From: Microplitis mediator
Lineage: Eukaryota; Arthropoda; Insecta; Hymenoptera; Braconidae
Reading direction: 5' to 3'
Assembly (NCBI RefSeq): GCF_029852145.1
Contig: NC_079974.1
Coordinates: forward strand, 22,298,082-22,362,081
Length of the DNA: 64,000 bases
Shown here piece after piece: positions 12,101 through 22,500 of the stretch; the first letter of the stretch is position 1; every line of letters starts with the position of its first letter. The translations under genes and the position numbers were made by a program. The notes under the pieces are model-generated. The model did not search any database. It was not told where the DNA came from and saw nothing but the letters and a program-made list of their open reading frames with translations.

Positions 12101-15100
12101 ACATGGACCTCGACATGGCCCTCGACATGCTCCTTGACATGCCCCTCGACGTGGACCTCGACATGGCCCTCGACATGCTCCTTGACATGCCCCTCGACGT
12201 GGACCTCGACATGGCCCTCGACATGCTCCTTGACATGGCCCTTGACGTGGCCCTCGACATGGACCTTGACATGGACCTTGACATGGCCCTCGACATGGCC
12301 CTCGACATGGACCTTGACATGGCCCTCGACATGGCCCTCGACATGGACCTCGACATGGCCCTCGACATGGACCTCGACATGGCCCTCGACATGGCCCTCG
12401 ACATGCCCCTTGACATGACCCTCGACGTGGCCCTCGACATGGCCCTCGACATGGACCTCGACATGGACCTTGACATGGCCCTCGACATGGCCCTCGACAT
12501 GGACCTTGACATGGCCCTCGACATGGCCCTCGACATGGACCTCGACATGGACCTTGACATGGCCCTCGACATGGCCCTTGACATGGACCTTGACACGCTG
12601 GTCGACATGCCTAGGACACTATTAGAGTTTTCCTCCGGTATTTCCTGTTATTTTACATTGAAAGAGCCTCAGAAATGATGTCGAGTGACAATCAGTAGGA
12701 ATCATGAGAAGAAAAATATCTTATGGACCCAAAGAGTCCAAGACATTGACTTGCCATCGACGCCATCGAGATGACTGATTGATGACCGATAGATTACTGA
12801 CTGAAAACTGACAAATAACCAATTTCAAGTAGTCAAAGCTCACAAGCATGAATATCATTGGACTCGTAAACTTTAGGTGAACCTTCAGACGCCACTGTCC
12901 ATCTCACGGCTTTAAATAAATTATATTATTATTAATTAAAATCTTTTATTATGTGAATATTAGTGTTTTTGGCAAGTTTTTGACAGGTATCTATATATCC
13001 CGCAAATGAAACAAGTTATTTATTTATTTCGGCATTTATAACTTTGTTTGAAAGCCTTATTCACCGCGACTCGAGTCTCCTTAATTAGTGTATACACACA
13101 ATGTGAATTAAAAGTTTAAGCGCATTTAGCAGATGCCGAAAGTTCCGATACAGTTGTTCAGATTATAATGATAAATAAGTACTTTAAACCTCTGTACCCT
13201 CACACAAACTAATTTCAGTTTTACTCAACGGCACAATGTTCCGTTCTTAGTTTCAAGAGTTTCGCCATAACCGGAAATAATTCCCCCGACTCGTTTTAAT
13301 ATCCGAGTCCGAGTTTTATTGCTTTTAATAATGAGTTCTTAAGACCCCTCGCTACTATTCATTAATGCTTTTAAATAATATTTATTCATATTTAAATATT
13401 ATTCACAGAATTGGTATGACTCCAGACAGCAATGTATGGATTGGAGCCTGGTGGATCGGATTTGTTGCCGCAACTGTTGTCTGTATTGTTGTCGCTATTC
13501 CAATAATTGCATTTCCTGCATCACTTCCAGGTTTTATTTTTATTTATAAATTTTATCGCTACACTGAAAAAATTTGCGGAGTGAACACGGAGTAAATTTG
13601 GAGTAAATGCGGATCAGATGACTCCGTATTTTATTTAATCTTTTGGTAAAAATCACCCCGTATACACGGAAAGAAAATTATGGAAAGTTTTGCTTTGCAT
13701 TATGGGAATGGTTCCCATAATGGTATAGGAATTGTACCCATACTATTATAGGGATGCTTCCCATATATTATGGGATCCATCCCTATAATATTATGGGAAC
13801 TATTCCCATAATATTATAGGAATGGTTCCTATAATGGTATGGGAACTATTCCCATAAAATTATAGGAATGGTTCCTATAATGGTATGGGAATGGTTCCTA
13901 TAATGGTATGGGAACCATTCCCATAATATTATAGGAATGGTTCTTATAATGGTATGGGAACTATTCCCATAATAGTATGGGAACTATTCCCATAATATTA
14001 TAGGAATGGTTCCTATAATGGTATGGGAACTATTCCCATAAAATTATAGGAATGGTTCCTATAATGGTATGGGAATGGTTCCTATAATGGTATGGGAACC
14101 ATTCCCATAATATTATAGGAATGGTTCCTATAATGGTATGGGAACTATTCCCATAAAATTATAGGAATGGTTCCTATAATGGTATGGGAATGGTTCCTAT
14201 AATGGTATGGGAACCATTCCCATAATATTATAGGAATGGTTCCTATAATGGTATGGGAACTATTCCCATAATATTATAGGGATGGTTCTTATAATGGTAT
14301 GGGAACTATTCCCATAATAGTATGGGAACTATTCCCATAATATTATAGGAATGGTTCCTATAATAGTATGGGAACTGTTCCTATACTATTATGGGAACCA
14401 TTCCTATAATATTATGGGAATGGTCCCTATAATTTATGGGAATGGTTTCTATAATTTATAGGAATAGTTAGTAGGGGATCATTCCCATAATATTATAGAA
14501 AGTATTCCTCTAATTATAAGAACCATTCCTATAATTAGAGGAACCATTCCCACAACGTTATGGGTATCATTCCCATAATTATAGGAACTATTCCTATAAT
14601 TATGGGAAATATTCCTATAATTATAGGAACTGCTCCCATATTTTATGGTCGTAATTCCGATGATGGTATAGGAAAAAATTTCATAAAATTATGGGAACCG
14701 CTGCCATAATTTTCTTTTCATGTACGGAGTTATTTTTTATAAAACTCCGTAACGCCGAGTAAATTTGGATTTAAATAAAACCCGTACTCACGCTGAATTT
14801 ACTCCCGATTTTTCCGTAATCCAGTAAAAATTGCCGTATTATTATTACTCTTAAACCACAGGCGCTGAAGAGTTGGCCAAAGAAAAAGTATCAGAAGCCC
14901 ACGAAAAATCCCCATCAGCGGGGGGAACATCAACGGAAGCGTTTTCCAGAATACGGGAATTACCTCGGGCTCTAACAGAATTACTGGGCAACCCGGCGTT
15001 TTTTATGCTCAATTTAGCGGGAGCTAGCGAAGGGCTCTTGATAGCCGGGTTTGCGGCATTTCTTCCTAAACTTATTGAGAATCAGTTTAGCGTGACTGCC

Positions 15101-18100
15101 AGTTCAGCTGCACTGCTAATGGGTAAATTTCTTTATCGCCTTCTGTAAGCGCTCATTTAATTCCAAGACTTATTTATTCACAGGACTGGTGACTGTTCCC
15201 GCGGGAGGAGGGGGAACTTTTCTCGGCGGGTATTTGATAAAGCGGTGGAATTTGCCCTGCTCGGGTATTCTGAAGTTCTGCATTTTTTCAACAGCCGCTT
15301 GCATCATTTTCACCCTTTGCTTTGGGCTCAGCTGCCCCAATTTGGACTTTGCTGGACTTACTGTCCCCTATTCGGACTCTGATCAGTAAGAAAATTCTTC
15401 TCTTCTCTTCCCTTCTCTAATGGGAAATTTTTGTAATTTTAAATAAAAATAAATAATTTATTTGCTGACAGAAAAGTTCTTGCATTAGACGACAAATGCA
15501 ACAACGGGTGCGGCTGCACGACAAATAAATTCAGCCCAATCTGTGGAGTCAATGGGGTCACTTACTACTCACCCTGTCACGCAGGATGCGACCGCGAAAT
15601 TCAAACCGGGGATGTGAAGGTAATTTTTAAAAAAATAAAAAAATAAAATGTCTGATAGAATTGGAGTAAAAAGAGTTTACGGCTGCAGGTTTACCAAAAC
15701 TGCTCGTGCATCAGCAGTCAGTCGAACTGGACAGCGGCGAGCGGTGAGACCATTTTGTATGAGGCTGTGAACACAACCTGCACGAGCGGCTGCAAGTACT
15801 TGTGGTTGTTTATATGTCTGGCGTTCTGCAATATGCTGATGACCTTCTTGTGCACGATGCCGGCTCTGGCCGCGACTTTGAGAGTCGTTAGGGACGAGCA
15901 GAGATCCTTTGCTTTGGGGGTCCAGTGGATCAAAGTCAGATTACTGGGAACGATTCCAGCTCCGATGATTTTTGGAGCCCTGATTGATGACACGTGTATT
16001 TTGTGGCACGAGACCTGTGAGGGTCAGGGCGCTTGCTTGGTTTATGATAATTATTGGATGAGCTGGTAAGAATAATTGGCTGTTTAATGGAATTAAGTAA
16101 TTACCCTGATTAAAAATATTCATTGAAAAGGATTGAAAAAGGTGAGAATTTAATCCTTTTGAATACTTTCTATACCCCACGGTATTCATTTGGACATAAA
16201 ATTAATACTTTTCAATCCCAAAATAATATAAGAATTTCTAAACTTCCGAGGAATTGGAAAAGATTTAAATGAATTGATATTTGTAATCTTTCTGAATACT
16301 TTTCAATACCTGAATAATTTCATATTTCGGGTCACGTGTGGGATTGAAAAAGATTCAAATCAATTGAAATTTTTGAATCTTTCTGAATCCTTCTCAATAC
16401 CAAAATAGTCCGATATTTCGGATCGAGTGTAAGATTAAAAAGAATTCAAATGAATTGACATTTTTGAATCTTCCTGAAGCCTTCTCAATACCAAAATAAT
16501 TCCATATTGGAAGGTGTTGAAATGATGAAAGATTGAATTCTTTTCAATGCTTTTGAATTCCATTTTAAGAATTAGTAAGTATTCAAATGATCGAAATTTC
16601 AATTCCATTCAATACTTTCCAAAACCTCCGGGGGATTGAAACGAATTGAAATAATTTTCAATCCTTTTCAATGAATATTTTTAATCAGGGTAACTGGTAA
16701 AAATCTTGTAGTTGCTCTCTAGTCATTTTTTTAATTATCTAGATATCTGTAATTTTACTGGGTAATTTTACTTTGAAAATGACCGGAAAGAGATCGGAAT
16801 TTTACTTTAAAAATTGCCGGAAATACTTGGAATTTTACTTGAAAAATTACCGGGGACATAAGAATTTTAAGAGGCGATTTACATTTTGAAAAGTTCTGAA
16901 TTTTCTTGAAATATTTAGTAATTTTACTCGGGTAATTTTTGTTGGAGTAGTTGGTAATTTTACAGGGTAATGTAACTTTTAAAAAAATTACTCTCAAGTA
17001 TTTCGTAGCCAGCGGACAATTTTACTTTAATAATTACCGGAAATAACTCGGAATTTTACTTGAAAAATTACCGGAGACATAAGAATTTTAAGAGGCGATT
17101 TACATTTTGAAAAGTTCTGAATTTTCTTGAAATATTTAGTAATTTTACTCGGGTAATTTTTGTTGGAGTAGTTGGTAATTTTACAGGGTAATGTAACCTT
17201 TAAAAAAAGTACTCTCAAGTATTTCGTAGCCAGCGGACAATTTTACTTTAACGATTACCGGAAATAACTCGGAATTTTACTTGAAAAATTACCGGGGTCA
17301 CACCAGAATTTTATGAGACGATTTACATTTTGAAAAATTCTAAATTTTCTTGAAATATTTAGTAATTTAACTCGGGTAATTTTTGTTGGAGTAGTTGGTA
17401 ATTTTACAGGGTAATGTAACCTTTAAAAAAAGTACTCTCAAGTATTTCGTAGCCAGCGGACAATTTTACTTTAACGATTACCGGAAATAACTCGGAATTT
17501 TACTTGAAAAATTACCGGGGTCACACCAGAATTTTATGAGACGATTTACATTTTGAAAAATTCTAAATTTTCTTGAAATATTTAGTAATTTAACTCGGGT
17601 AATTTTTGTTGGAGTAGTTGGTAATTTTACAGGGTAATGTAACCTTTAAAAAAAGTACTCTCAAGTATTTCGTAGCCAGCGGACAATTTTACTTTAACAA
17701 TTATCGGAAATAACTCGGAATTTTACTTGAAAAATTACCGGGGTCACACCAGAATTTTATGAGACGATTTACATTTTGAAAAATTCTAAATTTTCTTGAA
17801 ATATTTAGTAATTTAACTCGGGTAATTTTTGTTAGAGTAATTGGTAATTTCACAGGGTAATGTAACCTTTAAAAAAAAGTACTCTCAAGTATTTCGTAGC
17901 CAGCGGACAATTTTACTTTAACGATTACCGGAAATAACTCGGAATTTTACTTGAAAAATTACCGGGGACACATCGGAATTTTATGAGATGATTTACATTT
18001 TGAAAAGTTCTAAATTTTCTTGAAATATTTAGTAATTTTTGTTGGAGTAGTTGGTAATTTTACAGGGTAATGTAACTTTAAAAAAAATTACTCTCAAGTA

Positions 18101-18982
18101 TTTCGTAGCCAGCGGACAATTTTACTTTAAAAATTACCAGAAATAACTCGGAATTTCACTTGAAAAATTACCGGGGAAACATCAGAATTTTATGAGACGA
18201 TTTACATTTTGAAAAGTTCTAAATTTTCTTGAAATATTTAGTAATTTTACTCCGGTAATTTTTGTTAGAGTAGTTGGTAATTTTACCGGGTAATGTAACT
18301 TTAAAAAAAAGTACTCTCAAGTATTTCGTAGTCAGCGGACAATTTTACTTTAAAAAATTACCGGAAACGCCTCGGAATTTTTCCAGGTAATTTTACTTGA
18401 AAAAAATTACCGGGGACACCTCGTAATTTTTCTTCAAAAAAATTATCTGGTAATTTTTTCTCGGGTAATTTTCCCTGGAGTATTTGGTAATTTTACGGGG
18501 TAATGTAACCTTTTAAGAAAATACTCTGAAGAATTTCGTAGTCAGTGGAAATTTTACTTTAAAAATGACCGAAAGCACCACGAAATTATCAAAAATAGAC
18601 CGTAATTTTTCCAGGTAATTTTACTTTTAAAAATTACCGGAGACACTGCATAATTTTACAAGATAATTTCCTTTTAAAAAAATTATCGGGTAAACTTCCC
18701 TGGGTTAGTTCGTAATTTTACCGGGTAATGTAACCTCGGAAAAAATTACCCGAACTATCTCTTAGTTACCGGGCAATATGATAACCTAACTTCCAAATAA
18801 TTATTTTTAGGTACATGTTAGCTTTGGCGTTCATCGGTAAGACAGCTTCCCTGCTGTTCTTCTTTCTCGCCTGGTGGTGTTACGTTCCCCCAGGGAGCAG
18901 GAAGATAATACCCGAGCCAGGACAGCCCATAGCAACAATTTTACCAAGCGATGGACCAAATAGTCACAATTCCGAGAATTGA
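1120..18982 (+). CDS. Oatp: Organic anion transporting polypeptide (OATP/SLCO family), 12 coding exons
   Basis: Twelve-transmembrane plasma-membrane carrier for large organic anions (steroid conjugates and similar substrates). Coding exons: 1120-1143, 1231-1453, 5240-5408, 5483-5654, 5755-5932, 5992-6094, 13409-13530, 14862-15122, 15184-15385, 15472-15619, 15689-16065, 18811-18982. All introns are GT-AG, phases are consistent, and the sum is 2151 nt (716 aa plus TGA), a usual family length. The start is ATG of MRDKFSFS directly before a GTAAGT donor. Family marks are GLIAGGYDIASF near residue 110, the OATP signature VWIGAWWIGF at about 299-308, and an extracellular Kazal-like loop at about 485-560. 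That loop holds the pattern CNNGCGC, ICGVNGVTYYSPCHAGC, NCSC and TTCTSGC, ten cysteines as expected for the TM9-10 loop. The C-terminal tail is short and hydrophilic. Introns 2, 6, 7 and 11 are inflated by repeats. Which OATP subfamily this is (for example the ecdysone-importer type) I cannot decide; the family call is secure. Confidence 0.95.
1500..2400. repeat. AT-rich ~190-200 bp tandem repeat
   Basis: The phrase GTAACTC(A/G)CTTAAA followed by TTTGTAAGAATAAAAATTC recurs near 1500, 1689, 1891 and, degraded, 2098. Each unit ends in TTTTTTGACTCCATAATTT and AAAATTAATTAT. A MITE-like element at 2121-2296 interrupts the last unit. Confidence 0.7.
2121..2296. mobile_element. MITE-like palindromic element, divergent copy
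   Basis: It begins ATGAGTGTAAATATAGCAGACAT and ends TAACTTTACTATCAT, with an inner inverted pair around AAAATGCAT and ATGCATTTT. The ends and the inner motif match the copies at 24071, 24281, 29331, 29528 and 31448, so this looks like an old member of the same non-coding family. The small minus-strand open frame over it is incidental. Confidence 0.55.
3120..3990. repeat. ~175-bp AT-rich tandem repeat, about five copies
   Basis: The words ATTCTTCAAGTGTAACTTCA, GCGATCGAAAAAAAATTT and TATTCGGTGGCATCCAAAAT recur in fixed order five times, head to tail. Copies differ mainly in homopolymer length, as expected for slippage-prone intronic repeats. Confidence 0.85.
6150..7090. repeat. ~355-bp tandem repeat with internal hairpins, three copies
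   Basis: AATTTTCCC starts near 6163, 6523 and 6873, giving periods of about 360 and 350 bp. Each copy carries the inverted pair CCTTTTTTGTAG and CTACAAAAAAGG separated by CGCTTTAAATTT-type sequence, so each could fold as a short stem-loop. A relative of that stem lies in the angel intron near 20470. Confidence 0.75.
9208..12597. repeat. GC-rich 12-bp minisatellite (unit CTCGACATGGCC)
   Basis: About 280 head-to-tail 12-bp units, mostly CTCGACATGGCC with variants GGAC, GCTC, GCCC and GACC in place of GGCC, CTTGAC for CTCGAC, and GACGTG for GACATG. The unit joins two 4-bp palindromes, CATG and TCGA. Since 12 is a multiple of three, frames stay open on both strands and produce monotonous proteins (Met-Ser-Arg-Ala or Asp-Met-Ala-Leu repeats). 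The array lies wholly inside OATP intron 6 and has no splice link to flanking exons, so I treat it as non-coding. A rare unit CTCAGCATG recurs at 10477, 10861 and 11761 (spacings 32 and 75 units), showing block duplications within the array. Confidence 0.95.
13531..14861 (+). other. OATP intron 7, a nested repeat
   Basis: Besides the multi-palindrome element at 13665-14722, both intron flanks (13575-13660 and 14725-14820) share ACTCCGTA and GAGTAAATTTGGA words in opposite orientation. This suggests the palindrome element inserted into an older inverted-repeat element. Confidence 0.5.
13665..14722. mobile_element. Multi-palindrome element with terminal inverted repeats
   Basis: The body is dozens of short inverted units such as TTCCCATAATATTATAGGAA and GGTTCCTATAATGGTATGGG. 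The ends are inverted: CACGGAAAGAAAATTATGG on the left and the complement of CATGAAAAGAAAATTATGG on the right (17 of 19 match), each abutting TA (13663-13664, 14723-14724). This fits a non-autonomous TA-targeting (Tc1/mariner-like) element whose interior has expanded by tandem duplication. It has no coding capacity. The superfamily is inference. Confidence 0.7.
16104..16690. mobile_element. MITE, 587 bp, perfect TIRs and TA duplication
   Basis: It starts CCCTGATTAAAAATATTCAT and ends with the exact complement, the perfect inverted match extending about 36 bp, with TA on both sides (16102-16103, 16691-16692). The interior is diverged repeats of GATT(C/G)AAAA and TGAATCTTTC type. There is no open frame of note. 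TIRs plus TA point to a Tc1/mariner-class MITE inside OATP intron 11. Confidence 0.85.
16742..18780. repeat. ~222-bp tandem array, about nine units
   Basis: TTTCGTAG(C/T)CAG occurs at 17001, 17222, 17445, 17668, 17892, 18101 and 18324, giving spacings of 221, 223, 223, 224, 209 and 223 bp. Each unit has several copies of the short motifs AATTACCGG and GGTAATTTTAC, in both senses, so the unit itself is built from small inverted words. The outer units are the most diverged. The small open frames on the minus strand here are repeat by-products. Confidence 0.9.
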
Positions 18983-19526
18983 ACCGACCAAATTTCCCAA
19001 CCGTTTGATATAAGTATCAAGATGTATAAAAATTGGAAAAACCTCTGCTGTATTATTATTTTATTTAATTTAATTTAACTTTTGTTATAAATTTTGGCTC
19101 GAAACACTGCCGTGACTGAAAATTTAATTTGTTTTCTTCATAAATTTTATTTTTACATTTTTAAAATAAATTATTATATTGTCTACTAGGATTAATTACT
19201 AAAATTAATGGATGTTGAGTATTTATTGTATTGATATTTTTAATATTTTTACTTTAAGAGTTTATTAATTAATTAATAAATAATAAAATATAGGCTAGAC
19301 TAAATATATAAATATGTAAACAATTTATCACTTTAATAGTTAAATAAAAATTTTTCTGCTAATCATTTTTTAATCAAAAAATTTCCCACGGTCTCCAGCC
19401 CCAGGTTTTAATCTCAATAACCAATAAAAATATTTTTGAAAATATATATTTATTTATTTTATCAAATCGAACTCTAACAATTTAAAATCAATAGACGAAC
19501 CAAAGACAAATCAAAAAAAAAAATTT
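18983..19526. other. Intergenic, between convergent OATP and angel 3' ends
   Basis: A 544-bp AT-rich interval between the OATP TGA and the angel stop. AATAAA hexamers on the plus strand at 19165 and 19275 are candidates for OATP polyadenylation. TTTATT words, the complementary signal, suit the opposite gene. There is nothing else to call. Confidence 0.5.
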
Positions 19527-22500
19527 TCATCTGGCGATGGGTTTTTTTTTCAATTTAAATGTCGCGCCAAGACACAGATGGTCGCTGCCGACCACAAAAT
19601 TTGGAATCAGCGGCAGCGTTTCGCACTCGCGGACTGTAGGCAGCGAGTACTTGCTGGTCACCTCGACATCTGTGTAAAAAATATAGTCGACTGTGATCCA
19701 CTCCCCCTGATTGGTCGTCGCCTCCATCTCGCCCCGCGGGTCCGCGTGCTGGTACACGCTGTTGAGTTTGAACGCGTGCTGCAGCGCGCCAGATGAAAAG
19801 TGCGCATACTGACCGTCTACTATCTGAACCTTCTGGTAGTCGTAAGACTCGGGGTCTACTTCATTTGTAAAGTTACCGGGGTCTCTTACTCGATGATTTC
19901 GATCTTCATTGCGGTACAGCTGTAATTTATTACCAATTGTACTGAGTATTAAATTATCAGTTGGCTAAACAGGTACAGTCGAATCGCGTTATAAGTCCGC
20001 CTGTAGGGGTGTAGGGGAATATAATTTTAAGAATTCCTGTACCCCCACTTCTGCTCAGCAGTTGAATGCTGTAAAAAACTATCAGACTTATCTTAAATTG
20101 TTGCGGGATCTTTTTTGTTGACAATTTTATTCTCTACAAATTATCATCAGTAAAGTTTTTTCAAATTCCGCATTGTTTTTTAGTTATTTTCATTTCAATG
20201 CCCAGCTTTGGAAATCGATCAGAACCACTTTTTTAAAAGCTTGAAATTAAAATGAAAATAACTAGAAAACAACGCGGAATTTGAAAAAACTTTACTGATG
20301 ATAATTTGTAGGAAATAAAATTGTCTACAAAAAAGACTCTTTGATATTTTGTGATAAGTCTGATAGTTTTGCCGGAAAAGTAAAAAGATCTCGAAATTTA
20401 CTATAAATTTGACTTGAAATTTAAATAACTTTTGAACAGATGGATTTATCAAAAAATGATAAGAGACCTTTTTTGCAGAGCGTTCAATTTCCTATAAGAA
20501 TATGTATTAGTCAATTCGATCTATTGATTTTTTCACGAATTAAAAATACTCAAAGTTAAAAAAAAAAATTTCTCGTGTTATTTAAATGGGAAATCGAATT
20601 TTTTGATGTAAGTAAAAAAAAAAATATAGCCTTAAAATGACACACCCTAGTGTACATGATTATTTTCGTAGTCATAGAGAGGGAATGTCTTCCAAGAAAT
20701 ATAAGTCAGCGGACTTATAACGCGACTGTACTGTACAAGTTGATGCGGAAGTGTAATTTATAGTTACCATAATTTTTTCATCCCCATGACCGCGAAATCG
20801 TTTGGTCACGACATTAAAATGCTGACAATTGTCAGTAACAAGCAGCGATGAAGGTATCAGTGAATTTGACAAACGTCTAAATCCACTTTCGTCTAATTTA
20901 TGCCCTTTGCCGACGTAATTAAATGAACCTTCTGTTATAAATTTATATACTCCAGTAAATGGTTGGAAATTAAAATCACCACAAATTATTATTGGATGAT
21001 ATTCAGGTCCATTTCTGCAATAAATAATAATAATAATAATAATGATAATAATTATTATTATTACACTAATAAAAAAAATACTTACGCAGTATTTCTGATA
21101 AACGCAATTCTATCTAGCTCAGCAAAGAGAATTTGAGTCTGAGCTAATCTTACGTCATTCCTCTTAGGATTATACAGCAAATGAGTAGTAGAAATAACGA
21201 CCCGAGTTTCTGGGCTTTCAACTAAAGAAAACTTTACAACGACCCCGACATTGTCGCGATTGAGGATGTCCTCAAAGGTCTGGTGATACTCAACATAGAC
21301 GTAGTCTTCCAGCTTGAAGAGACTCGGCCGGTACAGGAGCAGCAGACCATCTCGGGTGTCATTTGTACGTTTTTTGTATAAATAATCGAAACCCTGTTCG
21401 ATAAAAGGTACTAGAAATTCTTGCAAATGATCCACTTGCATTTCTTGTATACATATCACCTATTTTATATAATTAATCACATATATACCCTGCATTAGCA
21501 TGTATTTTTTTTTGCTTCATGACAACTGATCCTCAACAATTGATCCCAGACTAGATCCAACTGACAACTGATCTCCAAGTCATCAGTTTCATCAAAAGTT
21601 TCATCACTTTCATTATTATCAGTGGGGCCAGGATTTTTGCTTCAATTTAAAATCAACCAACAATGAATAATGGTGTCAAATTTTTGATATTACGGAAAAA
21701 ATATTGGTCGTATAAAAAAATTTTTCAAATAAAAGTTGTAGGAAATTTAATTTTATAAAAAAAATGTCTCCGATAATTTTTTCTTAGGACTAAAAAAAAA
21801 GCCGTAATTTCAAAATTAAAATTTTCATAGTTATCAAAAATTTGAATTATTCATTATGAATCTTAATTTTGGAATTACGGTGAAAATATTGGTCGTATAA
21901 AAAAATTTTTCGAGTAAAAGTTGTAGGAAATTTAATTTTATAAAAAAAATATCTCCTATAATTTTTTCTTAGGACTAGAAAAAAAGCCGTAATTTCAAAA
22001 TTAAAATTTTCATAATTATCAAAAATTTGAATTATTCATTATGATTCTTAATTTTGGAATTACGGTGAAAATATTGGCCGTATAAAAAAATCTGAAGAGA
22101 CATTTTTTTTAGAAAATTAAATTTCCTACAACTTTTGTTTAAAAACTTTTCTGACAAGACCAATATTTTCGCCGTAATATCAAACATTTGAATCATTCAT
22201 TTCGAAATCAAGGCGAAAATCTTGTCCCTAATTATCATCATCATCTTCAAAACCTTTATCTTCATAATTTTCGGCAGTGTTACAATTCTACTCACAACAT
22301 CTCTACTCAAGGGAAAACAACTTTACTAAGCCTCAACTCTACTCACAGTTTTTTACTCAGGTTTAACTCTACTCAGTTATATCTTTACGAACTTTACTCA
22401 ACTTCAACTAGATTCAGTGACAACTTTACTCAGCTACAACTCTACTCACAAAGAATTGATATTTTATCGATAGGCTAAAATATGTGAGTAGAGATGAAGC

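Larger units (their letters stand above)
6095..13408 (+). other. OATP intron 6, 7.3 kb, hosting the 12-bp minisatellite
   Basis: Largest intron of the gene (phase 2, GTAAGT donor at 6095, acceptor at 13407-13408). It contains the ~355-bp tandem repeat at 6150-7090, a weak ~180-bp duplication at 8690-8940 (shared phrase TAATTTTGGTCAAAATCGC) and the GC-rich minisatellite at 9208-12597. The rest (7100-8560 and 12600-13400) is unremarkable AT-rich sequence in which I see no exon. Confidence 0.75.

Noticed and set aside
9189..12678. Repeat proteins encoded on both strands of the 12-bp minisatellite
   Set aside because: It lies inside an OATP intron, is open in several frames at once, and has no unique coding sequence at either end.
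15718..16189. Minus-strand frames over OATP exon 11
   Set aside because: Antisense shadows of a conserved coding exon.
16755..17218. Minus-strand frames of 63-80 codons
   Set aside because: They repeat with the 222-bp tandem unit and are repeat by-products.
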